Below the pieces are notes generated by a model. The model saw nothing but the letters and a program-made list of their open reading frames with translations, ran no database searches and was not told where the DNA came from. The translations under genes were made by a program, and so were the position numbers. Shown in pieces: positions 1 to 6,934 of a stretch of DNA of 10,316 nucleotides; within the stretch, counting starts at the first letter, position 1, and every line of letters starts with the position of its first letter. The stretch comes from Erysipelotrichaceae bacterium (lineage in GTDB: Bacteria > Bacillota_I > Bacilli_A > Erysipelotrichales > Erysipelotrichaceae), in the NCBI GenBank assembly GCA_027449005.1, contig DAIDML010000052.1, positions 1-10,316 of the forward strand. Direction: 5' to 3'.

Positions 1-971
1 GCTTCATCATTAATATCCAGATGAGTCACTAGACGCAACCAACCTTGAGTGCTAGGACTCAACAACACATCAAAGTCTCTAGCATCATGTAACCATTGTT
101 TTTCATTATGATGAGGCTGCAATTTAAAATAAACCATATTAATGTCTCGATGAGCAAATTGAACTTCATACCCTGCATCCACTAAATGGTGTGCAATAAG
201 ATCCGCATGATGGTGATCCTCTATCAAACGATCAACATGGTGTTCTAGGGCATACAAGCCAGCAGCCGCAAGGATTCCCCCTTGTCTGATACCTCCACCC
301 AACATTTTTCGATAACGACGTGCTTGCGCAATCATGCTCTTTGAACCACAAAGCATGGACCCAATTGGAGCACCTAATCCTTTAGATAAGCAAAACATAA
401 GTGAATCAGCTTGACCTATGACGTGTTTAAGTGGAGCCCGCAAGGCAATGTGGGCATTAAATACTCGTGCTCCATCCATATGCACCTTATATCCATCACT
501 GTGGGCTTGTTGGATAACATCATTCATGTCTTTGATGGAGACAACTCGACCATCACCAAGGGCATTTTCAACCACCACACAACGTGTTTTTGGAAAATGA
601 ATGTTATCTACACCACGATACTTATCAAGATCATCTGTTGTGAGATAACCCGCATCATTATGAACCAGTTGAGGATAGACACTTGAAAGCAAACTGATTG
701 CTCCTACTTCGTAACGATTCACATGAGCACTGGCATGCATTAACACACCATCACCTTTTTGTGTATGACACATGATGGCCAATTGATTTCCCATGGTTCC
801 AGACAAGACAAACAATGCATCTTCAAAACCAGTTAAATGTGCCACATGCCGTTCTAGTTGCTTTAAAGTAGGATCATCTTCATACACATCATCACCCACT
901 TCCGCATCCATCATATAAGCTCTCATGGCTTGAGTCGGCTTAGTTACAGTATCACTTCTAAAGTCAAACAT
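1..971 (-). CDS. ltaA: Low-specificity L-threonine aldolase (C-terminal end outside window)
   Basis: Seen: 323 complete codons read leftwards from the ATG at 971 and run off the window edge without a stop. The protein opens MFDFRSDTVTKPT, the usual start of the family, and carries HMDGAR (164-169), the PLP-lysine motif SKGLGAPIGS with Lys197, His83 in a SAHVNRYE context, and RLVTH close to the end. Known: these fold-type I PLP enzymes split L-threonine or L-allo-threonine into glycine and acetaldehyde in the cytoplasm. Family members are about 335-345 residues long, so only the last 10-20 residues are missing. Start choice: an in-frame ATG exists 11 codons upstream at 1004, but the ATG at 971 has AAGGAG six bases ahead and matches the family N-terminus. 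It is transcribed away from the transporter gene. The frame is intact and identification is firm; the exact threonine/allo-threonine preference cannot be read from sequence. Confidence 0.95.
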   Translation of the reverse strand, partial: MFDFRSDTVTKPTQAMRAYMMDAEVGDDVYEDDPTLKQLERHVAHLTGFEDALFVLSGTMGNQLAIMCHTQKGDGVLMHASAHVNRYEVGAISLLSSVYPQLVHNDAGYLTTDDLDKYRGVDNIHFPKTRCVVVENALGDGRVVSIKDMNDVIQQAHSDGYKVHMDGARVFNAHIALRAPLKHVIGQADSLMFCLSKGLGAPIGSMLCGSKSMIAQARRYRKMLGGGIRQGGILAAAGLYALEHHVDRLIEDHHHADLIAHHLVDAGYEVQFAHRDINMVYFKLQPHHNEKQWLHDARDFDVLLSPSTQGWLRLVTHLDINDE

Positions 972-977
972 AGGGGT

Positions 978-983
978 CTCCTT
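978..983 (-). promoter_or_regulatory. Ribosome binding site of the threonine aldolase gene
   Basis: AAGGAG on the minus strand lies 6 nt before the ATG at 971. It decides the start against the in-frame ATG at 1004, which would put this SD inside the coding sequence. Confidence 0.8.
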
Positions 984-1009
984 AAATTGTTCTTTCTTTT
1001 TCATCCAAC

Positions 1010-1059
1010 ATTGAGTAAACTACTTGTGAAACGATTTTCGTATGAACTCATTACTCAAT
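1010..1059. repeat. Perfect 9-bp inverted repeat around the transporter start
   Basis: ATTGAGTAA at 1010-1018 and its exact reverse complement TTACTCAAT at 1051-1059 are separated by 32 bases. The left arm is in the divergent spacer, and the right arm covers roughly codons 4-6 of the transporter gene. The start codon (1042-1044) lies between the arms. The arm centres are about 41 bp apart, close to four helical turns, so a paired operator is possible. In RNA the arms could pair to enclose the start codon, but only if transcription starts left of 1010. No function is shown. Confidence 0.5.
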
Positions 1060-2370
1060 TTTCTATTCTTTGCATCCAATGGTAAAGTGCTAATTGCCCT
1101 CATTACTTTCATTGTATCACTAGTCTTAACCCTCTGGTTAGGAAAAAAATACCACCTCAATAAACTTCAAATGATGATGTTTGTTTTATTGGTCCTGTTT
1201 TGGGCATCCATCAACATCATTCGATCTTATCGTCGTGTGTATGCCATTTCTGATGTGGATGTCGGTGGATTAGGTCTAGATGGCTTAGTCACGGCTTCCA
1301 TCGTCTCTGCTTATGGATTAATCTCCATCTTTGCACGTTTACCTATTTTTATACTCTCAGATTGGTTTCAATCTCGCAAATGGTTTATTGGGATTGCTTT
1401 ATGGGCCATCATGCTTACTAGCATTTATGTGGTTGTTCAACCTGATGTCACATCATTGTATTTATCCTCATTAGCTTTAGGACTTGGTGCAAGCATGCTT
1501 GCCTTGTTTAATGTGATGTTTTCAGAGACCTTTGATTCTAAAGATGCGTTGGTATCCGTTTCTATTCTCTCGATTGCTCCTTTAATGGCGGAATTTTTGG
1601 TTGCTCCTTTACAAACCTATGCAACCCAAGAAGCAGTTAAGAACTACACTTTATTATGGTCACTCTCAGCTGTATTAGCTTTAGTTGCTTTTGTCTTACT
1701 TTTAGGACTCAAAGACAACAAAACCAAAGTCACTAACTTTAAACTGTCCACATTCTTTAGAATTCTTCTTACACCACGCTTTCTTTTCATTGCCTTGTTT
1801 GGTGTATTAGTTTCATTTGTCCGCTTCTCCACTTCTTCCGCTAACATGGTGGCTTATGCACGAACCGATGTGGTCAACATGTCTGCTTTGTTAGTGGCTT
1901 ACTTGGATGTGGTGTTCACACTCTTTCAATTGGGTGCGGGTGTCATGGTTGGGATCTATCTTAAACAAAAATTAGGGGTTAAATGGACCCTTGTGCTTGG
2001 ATTAGCTCTTTCAGGTGCATTTGCTTTAATTGGGGCATTAAGTACCCATGACTTAACTTTATTCTTTGCCTATGGACTCAATGGTTTTGGCTATGGTATT
2101 ACTTATAATCTACTCTTAGGATTAGCCTTAAGCTCCTTTATCAAAGAAGAAAGAGAAATGTCCATGGGAATTTATCAAACGTTCTTTGCGATTGGGATTT
2201 ACTATGGTGATCAAATCTATGGGTTAGTCATGCAGTGGGTAAAGGGATTAGTGGAAGGTGCAGCACTTTATCAAACGGTCTTTTTAGGGACTGCAGGATT
2301 AGTGACTGTCCTCATTATCTTAGTTCTCATCATAGTGAATGGTAAAATCAAACAAGGATTAGAAGCATGA
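1042..2370 (+). CDS. Major facilitator superfamily-type membrane transporter
   Basis: A 442-residue, very hydrophobic protein with about twelve predicted membrane spans, the first around residues 15-34 and the last around 412-434. The spans are broken near the middle by a basic loop (224-240), the usual two-bundle layout of the MFS. SDWFQSRK (106-113) resembles MFS motif A in the loop between spans 2 and 3. It should move a small solute across the cytoplasmic membrane, but nothing in the sequence names the substrate. No Shine-Dalgarno sequence is visible before the ATG at 1042, and the frame has a stop (1027-1029) just upstream, so the start has little freedom. It is the first gene of a tight plus-strand run: its TGA overlaps the ATG of the next gene by 4 nt, suggesting translational coupling. 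Transporter class is fairly sure; family within the MFS is not. Confidence 0.8.
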   Translation: MNSLLNFLFFASNGKVLIALITFIVSLVLTLWLGKKYHLNKLQMMMFVLLVLFWASINIIRSYRRVYAISDVDVGGLGLDGLVTASIVSAYGLISIFARLPIFILSDWFQSRKWFIGIALWAIMLTSIYVVVQPDVTSLYLSSLALGLGASMLALFNVMFSETFDSKDALVSVSILSIAPLMAEFLVAPLQTYATQEAVKNYTLLWSLSAVLALVAFVLLLGLKDNKTKVTNFKLSTFFRILLTPRFLFIALFGVLVSFVRFSTSSANMVAYARTDVVNMSALLVAYLDVVFTLFQLGAGVMVGIYLKQKLGVKWTLVLGLALSGAFALIGALSTHDLTLFFAYGLNGFGYGITYNLLLGLALSSFIKEEREMSMGIYQTFFAIGIYYGDQIYGLVMQWVKGLVEGAALYQTVFLGTAGLVTVLIILVLIIVNGKIKQGLEA

Positions 2371-3215
2371 AACTGTTTGTTGAAGTGAATTCCACTGAAA
2401 ACCTACGCCTTATACTTGAAAGTCAAGCTGATGTTTGTGTCATTGGACTTCAAGGGTTTTGTGGTGAAAGACTGATGAGTGTCTCTTTAGAAACATTAGA
2501 TGATATGATCAAAACCATTCATGATCATGACAAAAAAGTATGCCTCTTTTTTCCTTATATCATTTTACAGTCTCGTTTTAAAAACAATGAAGCATCTTTA
2601 AAACAAGTAGCACTCAAAAATCTTGATTACATTGCATGTGGGGATGTTGGATTAGGATACTTTCTAAAACATCACCAAAGCACAGCACAACTCATCTTTA
2701 TGAATGAAACGATGATTGCGAATACTTTTGATGCACAAACCTTTTTAGATTCAGGATTTGATTTATTTACTCCCGCAATGGATATCACGCTAGAGAAGAA
2801 ACGTATCTTTGCACATCAAATGCCAAAGCAGGCATTGTTTCAATTGTGTGGTACCCATCTTATTTCGACTTCACATCGTCCACTCCTTAGTTCTTATTAT
2901 GATGTGATTAATCAAGATGGACCTAAGCAAGTTAAATTAAAGGAATTATCACGAGAGGCGAAGTATTTTGGTTTAGAAGATGATCAAGGTTTTCATGTCT
3001 TTCATGATCGCCTCCTTGTCTTAGATGATCCTGCTGTCCTTGCGTGTGAACATGGATATCTTTCATCGTTATTTGTGGACATTAAAGAAACTTTGATGTG
3101 GATTGAAATGCTGAAAAACAAATCATTCTCTTATGATGGTGTGAAACAACACTCTTCTCTTAATGTCTATCATGGATTAGATGAAACCGATAAAGGATTG
3201 GAGGCTGGAACATGA
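2367..3215 (+). CDS. Short U32 family protein, TrhP1/YrrN-like, without the cysteine cluster
   Basis: A 282-residue soluble protein that reads as the short member of the U32 family: MKLFVEVNSTENLRLILES at the N-terminus, a beta-alpha barrel-like run through residue 140, then LCGTHLISTSHRPLL (160-174), where long U32 proteins have their cysteine-rich signature. It lacks the four clustered cysteines: its six cysteines (24, 32, 59, 91, 161, 227) are scattered. In Bacillus subtilis a similar short/long tandem pair (YrrN/YrrO, TrhP1/TrhP2) is needed for 5-hydroxylation of uridine 34 in tRNA, so a tRNA-modification role, perhaps as a partner subunit of the next protein, is the likeliest reading. 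The old 'peptidase U32' label is misleading. The ATG overlaps the transporter stop by 4 nt, with AAGGA 8 nt ahead. Its TGA overlaps the start of the long U32 gene, which favours paired synthesis. Family placement is good; function is inferred. Confidence 0.75.
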   Translation: MKLFVEVNSTENLRLILESQADVCVIGLQGFCGERLMSVSLETLDDMIKTIHDHDKKVCLFFPYIILQSRFKNNEASLKQVALKNLDYIACGDVGLGYFLKHHQSTAQLIFMNETMIANTFDAQTFLDSGFDLFTPAMDITLEKKRIFAHQMPKQALFQLCGTHLISTSHRPLLSSYYDVINQDGPKQVKLKELSREAKYFGLEDDQGFHVFHDRLLVLDDPAVLACEHGYLSSLFVDIKETLMWIEMLKNKSFSYDGVKQHSSLNVYHGLDETDKGLEAGT

Positions 3216-4408
3216 GTGTAGAACTGCTTGCTCCTGCTGGAGATTTACTACGACTCAAAGTGGCGTTTGATTTTGGTGCTGATGCGGTGTTCATTGGAGG
3301 AAAGGCATTCTCTTTACGTGCACGTGCGTCAAATTTTACAATGGATGATATCCAACAAGGGGTCAACATTGCCCATGCTAGAGGAAAGAAACTGTTTGTG
3401 ACAGTCAACATTGTACCTCATGAAGACAATTTTGAAGGCATTGAACAGTATCTTACCCAACTCAATGCTATGGGAGTGGATGCGATCATTGTTGCTAGTA
3501 TCGCCATGGGCAAAATCAGTAAAAGAATTGCCCCAAACATGGAAGTGCATATTTCAACTCAAGTCAGTGCAGCCAATGAACATGCTTTACGTTTTTATCA
3601 ATCCCTTGGTTTTGATCGTGTTGTACTCGCGCGTGAATGCTCTCTAGACGATGTCAGAGCCATGGTGAATCTTAATATCTTACCCATAGAAGTGTTTATT
3701 CATGGTGGAATGTGTGTCAATGTCTCTGGAAGATGCACCTTATCCAACCATATGTCACTACGTGATGCCAATCGTGGAGGTTGTGCACAAAGCTGTCGTT
3801 GGAGATATGAATTGACAACTTTGGATGAACAGACCATAATCTCAAATCCTAACCTAACCTTCACCATGTCATCCAAAGATCTTAATGCTACTCCTCATCT
3901 TAAAGAATTATTGGAAATGAATGTGGCATCGTTAAAAATTGAGGGCCGTATGAAAAGTGAATATTACGTTGCGACCATTGTGAATGCTTATCGTCATTTC
4001 ATTGATCATGTGGATGAGTTGGATGAAGACAATCATGTGGCTTCAACACTGGTTGAATTATCCAAAGCAGCATCACGTGCGACCTTTGATGGGTTCTATA
4101 AGACATTACCTCATTCTTCATCCATCTTGTATGGCATCAATGGGGGAGGAATCAATCAAGATTTTGTGGGTGTTGTACGTAAGATTGAAGGTGATCGCAT
4201 GTGGGTTGAAGTGCGCAATGTGTTCAATGATCAAGATGTCTTGGAAGTATTTGGACCTAACCATGAGAATCGCCAGTGGACTGTTAGTGATTTGAAGAAT
4301 GAAGATGAAGAAAGCATTACTCGAGCTTACCAGCCCATGTCTTGGGTTTCAATGCCTTGCATTCATCCAATCGAAATTGATGAGTTCATCAGAAAGGTCA
4401 CACCATGA
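3212..4408 (+). CDS. U32 family protein, TrhP2/YrrO (YegQ)-like, probable RNA hydroxylase
   Basis: A 398-residue protein starting MSVELLAPAGDLLRLKVAF, the standard opening of long U32 proteins. It continues with a barrel-like domain containing HISTQVSAAN (113-122) and LARE (139-142). The family signature is EVFIHGGMCVNVSGRC (160-175). Together with GGCAQSCRW (189-197) it supplies Cys168, Cys175, Cys191 and Cys195, the expected iron-sulfur cluster ligands. Against the usual pattern, the residue before Met-Cys is Gly rather than Ala/Ser. A C-terminal domain follows (about 325-398). Known: TrhP of E. coli and TrhP1/TrhP2 of B. subtilis make 5-hydroxyuridine at tRNA position 34, and the E. coli reaction depends on prephenate; the related RlhA acts on 23S rRNA. 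A tRNA target is the best guess because of the short U32 partner directly upstream. GGAGG lies 7 nt before the ATG, and both ends overlap their neighbours by 4 nt (ATGA). Confidence 0.85.
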   Translation: MSVELLAPAGDLLRLKVAFDFGADAVFIGGKAFSLRARASNFTMDDIQQGVNIAHARGKKLFVTVNIVPHEDNFEGIEQYLTQLNAMGVDAIIVASIAMGKISKRIAPNMEVHISTQVSAANEHALRFYQSLGFDRVVLARECSLDDVRAMVNLNILPIEVFIHGGMCVNVSGRCTLSNHMSLRDANRGGCAQSCRWRYELTTLDEQTIISNPNLTFTMSSKDLNATPHLKELLEMNVASLKIEGRMKSEYYVATIVNAYRHFIDHVDELDEDNHVASTLVELSKAASRATFDGFYKTLPHSSSILYGINGGGINQDFVGVVRKIEGDRMWVEVRNVFNDQDVLEVFGPNHENRQWTVSDLKNEDEESITRAYQPMSWVSMPCIHPIEIDEFIRKVTP

Positions 4409-5103
4409 TTTTAGAAGGAGCACTCAGTGTTAAAGCCGCATTAACGTATCAACGACGTAAGATTCATGAAGTGATTCTTCCTTTAAAGTTATCCAAAGAT
4501 CAAGCGTATATCTATCATTTAGCAAAGAAAAACAACATTAAAGTCAAGCAACTTGATGATGTCAGTCACTTAACCACTGGAAGAACCCATGGGGGTGTTT
4601 TGGCAGTGGTTGAAGCAATACCCTTCAATGTTCAACCTTCGTTTAAAGGATTGGTGTTAATTGTGGAAGGGGTGGATGATCCTTTCAACTTAGGCATGAT
4701 TATGAGAACCACCGCCATCAGTGGATACACCACCATCATCACCAACACCAAAGACTTCTACATTCATGAAGCCACGATTGTAAAATCATCGGCAGGCATG
4801 AGTGAAGCCTTAGAGTGGATTCGAAGTGATGATATTCCATCTTTACTTAAAGCATTCAAAGCAAAAGGGTATCATACATACGCTGCACAACGTAGTGAAC
4901 AATCTACGGCCTTTGATCGTATCAAATATCGTGTTCCAAGTGTTTTAGCAGTCGGTGGAGAGAAACGAGGGTTATCTAAAGACATTCTTGAGTTATGTGA
5001 TAACCATGTGGTGATTGAATATCCATCCAATCAACGGGTTGCGTTATCTGCTGTTTCCGCAACCTCCATCCTAACCTATCACATCGGCCGTTCAAACTTG
5101 TGA
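4405..5103 (+). CDS. TrmH/SpoU (SPOUT) family RNA 2'-O-methyltransferase
   Basis: A 232-residue protein. Residues 1-71 form a small substrate-binding-like domain ending RTHGGVLAVVEA, as in RlmB/TrmH proteins. The SPOUT domain follows: motif 1 DDPFNLGMIMRTT (91-103) with the conserved Asn95 and Arg101, KSSAGMSEAL (127-136), motif 2 AVGGEKRGLS (182-191), and the C-terminal knot segment RVALSAVSATSIL (211-223). The family uses SAM to methylate a ribose 2'-OH in tRNA or rRNA. The third motif is usually close to SLNVSVA; here it reads ALSAVSA, so the usual Asn is absent and SAM handling may differ. The gene sits directly behind the two U32 genes with a 4-nt ATGA overlap and an AAAGG 7 nt ahead of its ATG, so a target in the same RNA pathway is plausible but unproven. 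The substrate nucleotide cannot be read from sequence; a plain RlmB-like rRNA enzyme is the main alternative. Confidence 0.88.
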   Translation: MILEGALSVKAALTYQRRKIHEVILPLKLSKDQAYIYHLAKKNNIKVKQLDDVSHLTTGRTHGGVLAVVEAIPFNVQPSFKGLVLIVEGVDDPFNLGMIMRTTAISGYTTIITNTKDFYIHEATIVKSSAGMSEALEWIRSDDIPSLLKAFKAKGYHTYAAQRSEQSTAFDRIKYRVPSVLAVGGEKRGLSKDILELCDNHVVIEYPSNQRVALSAVSATSILTYHIGRSNL

Positions 5104-5109
5104 TATACT
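5101..5109 (+). promoter_or_regulatory. Possible extended -10 promoter element for nadE
   Basis: TGATATACT combines the TGn extension with TATACT, one mismatch from TATAAT. The TGA is also the stop codon of the methyltransferase gene. No -35 hexamer is recognisable at 16-18 bp spacing. Transcription would begin at about 5116-5117, on or one base before the nadE ATG. Sequence match only. Confidence 0.35.
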
Positions 5110-5116
5110 TATCTAT

Positions 5117-6934
5117 ATGAAACTAAACATTGCCTTAGGACAAATACGAGTTAAAGCAGGTCACATTCAAGATAACGTCAATGCGATGCTTGACATGATT
5201 CAAGAAGCCAAACAAGCAGGCAAAGACATGATTGTTTTTCCAGAAATGTGCATCAGTGGGTACATCTTAGCGGATCGTTACAATGATCAGGCCTTTTTAA
5301 GCTATGCGTATTCCATGAATCAGAAAATCCTTGAACAATCAGAAGATATCATCATTGTCTGGGGAAACATTGGATTATCAATTCATGGTGAACCAATCAC
5401 AGGTCATGATGGTCGCTTTGGACGATTTAATGCAGCTTATATGGCTTATCAAAAGCAATATGTCTTAAGAGAAAACGGGGATAATATCCCACAAGTGAAA
5501 ACACTCCTCCCAAATTATCGTATCTTTGATGATGCACGCTATTTTTTAAGTTCTTTAGATCTCAAGCAAAAACACTCCCTTGATTTCTTTTCTCCATTCA
5601 TTGTGACCATTAAAGATGAAACCTATCGTATTGGATTAGAAGTGTGTGAAGATTTATGGAGTCAAGATTATGGTGTCAATCCAACACTGAGTTGGGTGAA
5701 TGCGGGTGTAGATTTAATCATCAATGTGTCTGCTTCACCTTGGACGCTCAATAAAGAATCATCACGTTTTAAAGCCTTAAAGCATCATCACCAACAAGCC
5801 CAATCTTTCCCTTACTTCATTTACGTGAATCAAGTGGGATTTCAAAACAATGGGAAGAATGTGATTGGATTTGATGGTGGTTCCATGATGTTGGATCCTT
5901 CACTTCGACCTCTCTTACAAGGCAATGATGATTTTAAAGCTGAGTGTGTGATGTCCAATCACCCTAACAACGCTCCACAATCAAAGTTATTAAGTGGACT
6001 CATTGAAGCGGTTAAGTGCTTTGATGAAGAAGTTCTTCCTTTTAAACCAAAATGGATTGTTGGATTATCAGGTGGACTAGACAGTTCAATTGGTGCCACC
6101 CTCCTTACCATGGCCCTTGGAAAAGAGCGAGTCATTGGAGTTAATATGGCGACACAATATAACTCGCTAGCCACCATTTCCAATGCACAAACATTAGCTA
6201 AAAAACTAGATATTCATTACAGTGAAGGAAGCATTGAACCACTGGTGAGACTAACCCATGAAGTCAGTGAAGCCTTTGGATTTGAACTCACCAGTTCGTT
6301 AGCGCAAGAAAATGCTCAATCTCGCATTCGGGGACATTTACTTTCAAGTATCGCCTCAAGTGTAGGAGGTGTGATTCTTAACAATGCTAATAAAGTAGAA
6401 ACAGCACTAGGCTATACAACACTGTATGGAGATACCATAGGAGCATTAGCTCCGTTGGGAGACTGCACTAAGCTACAGCTCTTTGAATTGGCCAATGAAA
6501 TCAATACCTTGTTTAAGGAAGAGATTATTCCACACAACTTGATTGGACAAATCAGTGACAAAGGAGTTACTTTTGAACTCCCTCCAAGTGCTGAACTCAA
6601 AGATAAACAAGTGGATCCCATGAAATGGGGATATCATGATGCTTTAGTAAGATTAATGACAGAATACCCTGGATTTCAGCTTTCTGAATTTGAAAAGCAA
6701 GTCAAAACGCAATCAGTGAAGGATCAAAACCTTGCTTTCTGGTTAAAGGTGTATGGGTTAGATCACGATGAACAAGCATTTAAGGCTGATATACAATGGT
6801 TTAAACGAAGTGTGAATCAAGCTGTATTTAAACGCATTCAAATGCCACCCATCGTGTTAATCTCACGTGGAGCCTTTGGATATGACTATCGAGAAACACA
6901 AGGCATGTTTGAGGAGGAAGTAAATGAAGATTAA
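5117..6934 (+). CDS. nadE: Glutamine-dependent NAD+ synthetase
   Basis: A 605-residue two-domain enzyme. The N-terminal nitrilase-like glutaminase domain (about 1-280) has the catalytic triad Glu43 (FPEMCISGY), Lys128 (VKTLLPNYRIFDDARYF) and Cys177 (LEVCEDLW), and feeds ammonia to the C-terminal synthetase domain. The latter carries the ATP pyrophosphatase loop SGGLDSS (318-324), ENAQSRIRG (398-406) and the NKVETALGYTTLYGD region (425-439). It converts deamido-NAD+, ATP and glutamine to NAD+ as the last step of NAD synthesis in the cytoplasm. Length and motif order are normal and no key residue is missing. The ATG at 5117 gives a canonical MKLNIALGQI start, yet no Shine-Dalgarno sequence precedes it. 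It lies 13 nt after the methyltransferase stop, and a -10-like element sits just upstream. Its 3' end overlaps the next gene by 11 nt. Function is firm; whether it has its own promoter is open. Confidence 0.96.
   Translation: MKLNIALGQIRVKAGHIQDNVNAMLDMIQEAKQAGKDMIVFPEMCISGYILADRYNDQAFLSYAYSMNQKILEQSEDIIIVWGNIGLSIHGEPITGHDGRFGRFNAAYMAYQKQYVLRENGDNIPQVKTLLPNYRIFDDARYFLSSLDLKQKHSLDFFSPFIVTIKDETYRIGLEVCEDLWSQDYGVNPTLSWVNAGVDLIINVSASPWTLNKESSRFKALKHHHQQAQSFPYFIYVNQVGFQNNGKNVIGFDGGSMMLDPSLRPLLQGNDDFKAECVMSNHPNNAPQSKLLSGLIEAVKCFDEEVLPFKPKWIVGLSGGLDSSIGATLLTMALGKERVIGVNMATQYNSLATISNAQTLAKKLDIHYSEGSIEPLVRLTHEVSEAFGFELTSSLAQENAQSRIRGHLLSSIASSVGGVILNNANKVETALGYTTLYGDTIGALAPLGDCTKLQLFELANEINTLFKEEIIPHNLIGQISDKGVTFELPPSAELKDKQVDPMKWGYHDALVRLMTEYPGFQLSEFEKQVKTQSVKDQNLAFWLKVYGLDHDEQAFKADIQWFKRSVNQAVFKRIQMPPIVLISRGAFGYDYRETQGMFEEEVNED

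Noticed and set aside
411-686. Plus-strand open frame of 91 codons opposite the threonine aldolase gene
   Set aside because: It is antisense to a clear enzyme frame, has no SD and no family resemblance; it is a shadow of the real gene.
972-1004. Alternative in-frame start of the threonine aldolase gene at 1004
   Set aside because: The extra 11 residues are lysine-rich and not part of the family N-terminus, and the good SD sits before the ATG at 971.
993-1021. Promoter for the transporter operon using TAAACT (1016-1021)
   Set aside because: No acceptable -35 hexamer at 16-18 bp spacing; too weak to annotate as a promoter, though one must exist near here.
1031-1041. Small hairpin ACGA-TTT-TCGT directly before the transporter ATG
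   Set aside because: Only four base pairs, too short to count as structure by itself.
972-1075. Promoter for the threonine aldolase gene on the minus strand
   Set aside because: Candidate pairs such as TTCATA with TAGTTT are poor matches at 18-bp spacing; none stands out.
3212-4408. U32 protein as a secreted collagenase or virulence protease
   Set aside because: No signal peptide or protease motif is seen; the four-cysteine signature fits the RNA hydroxylase branch.
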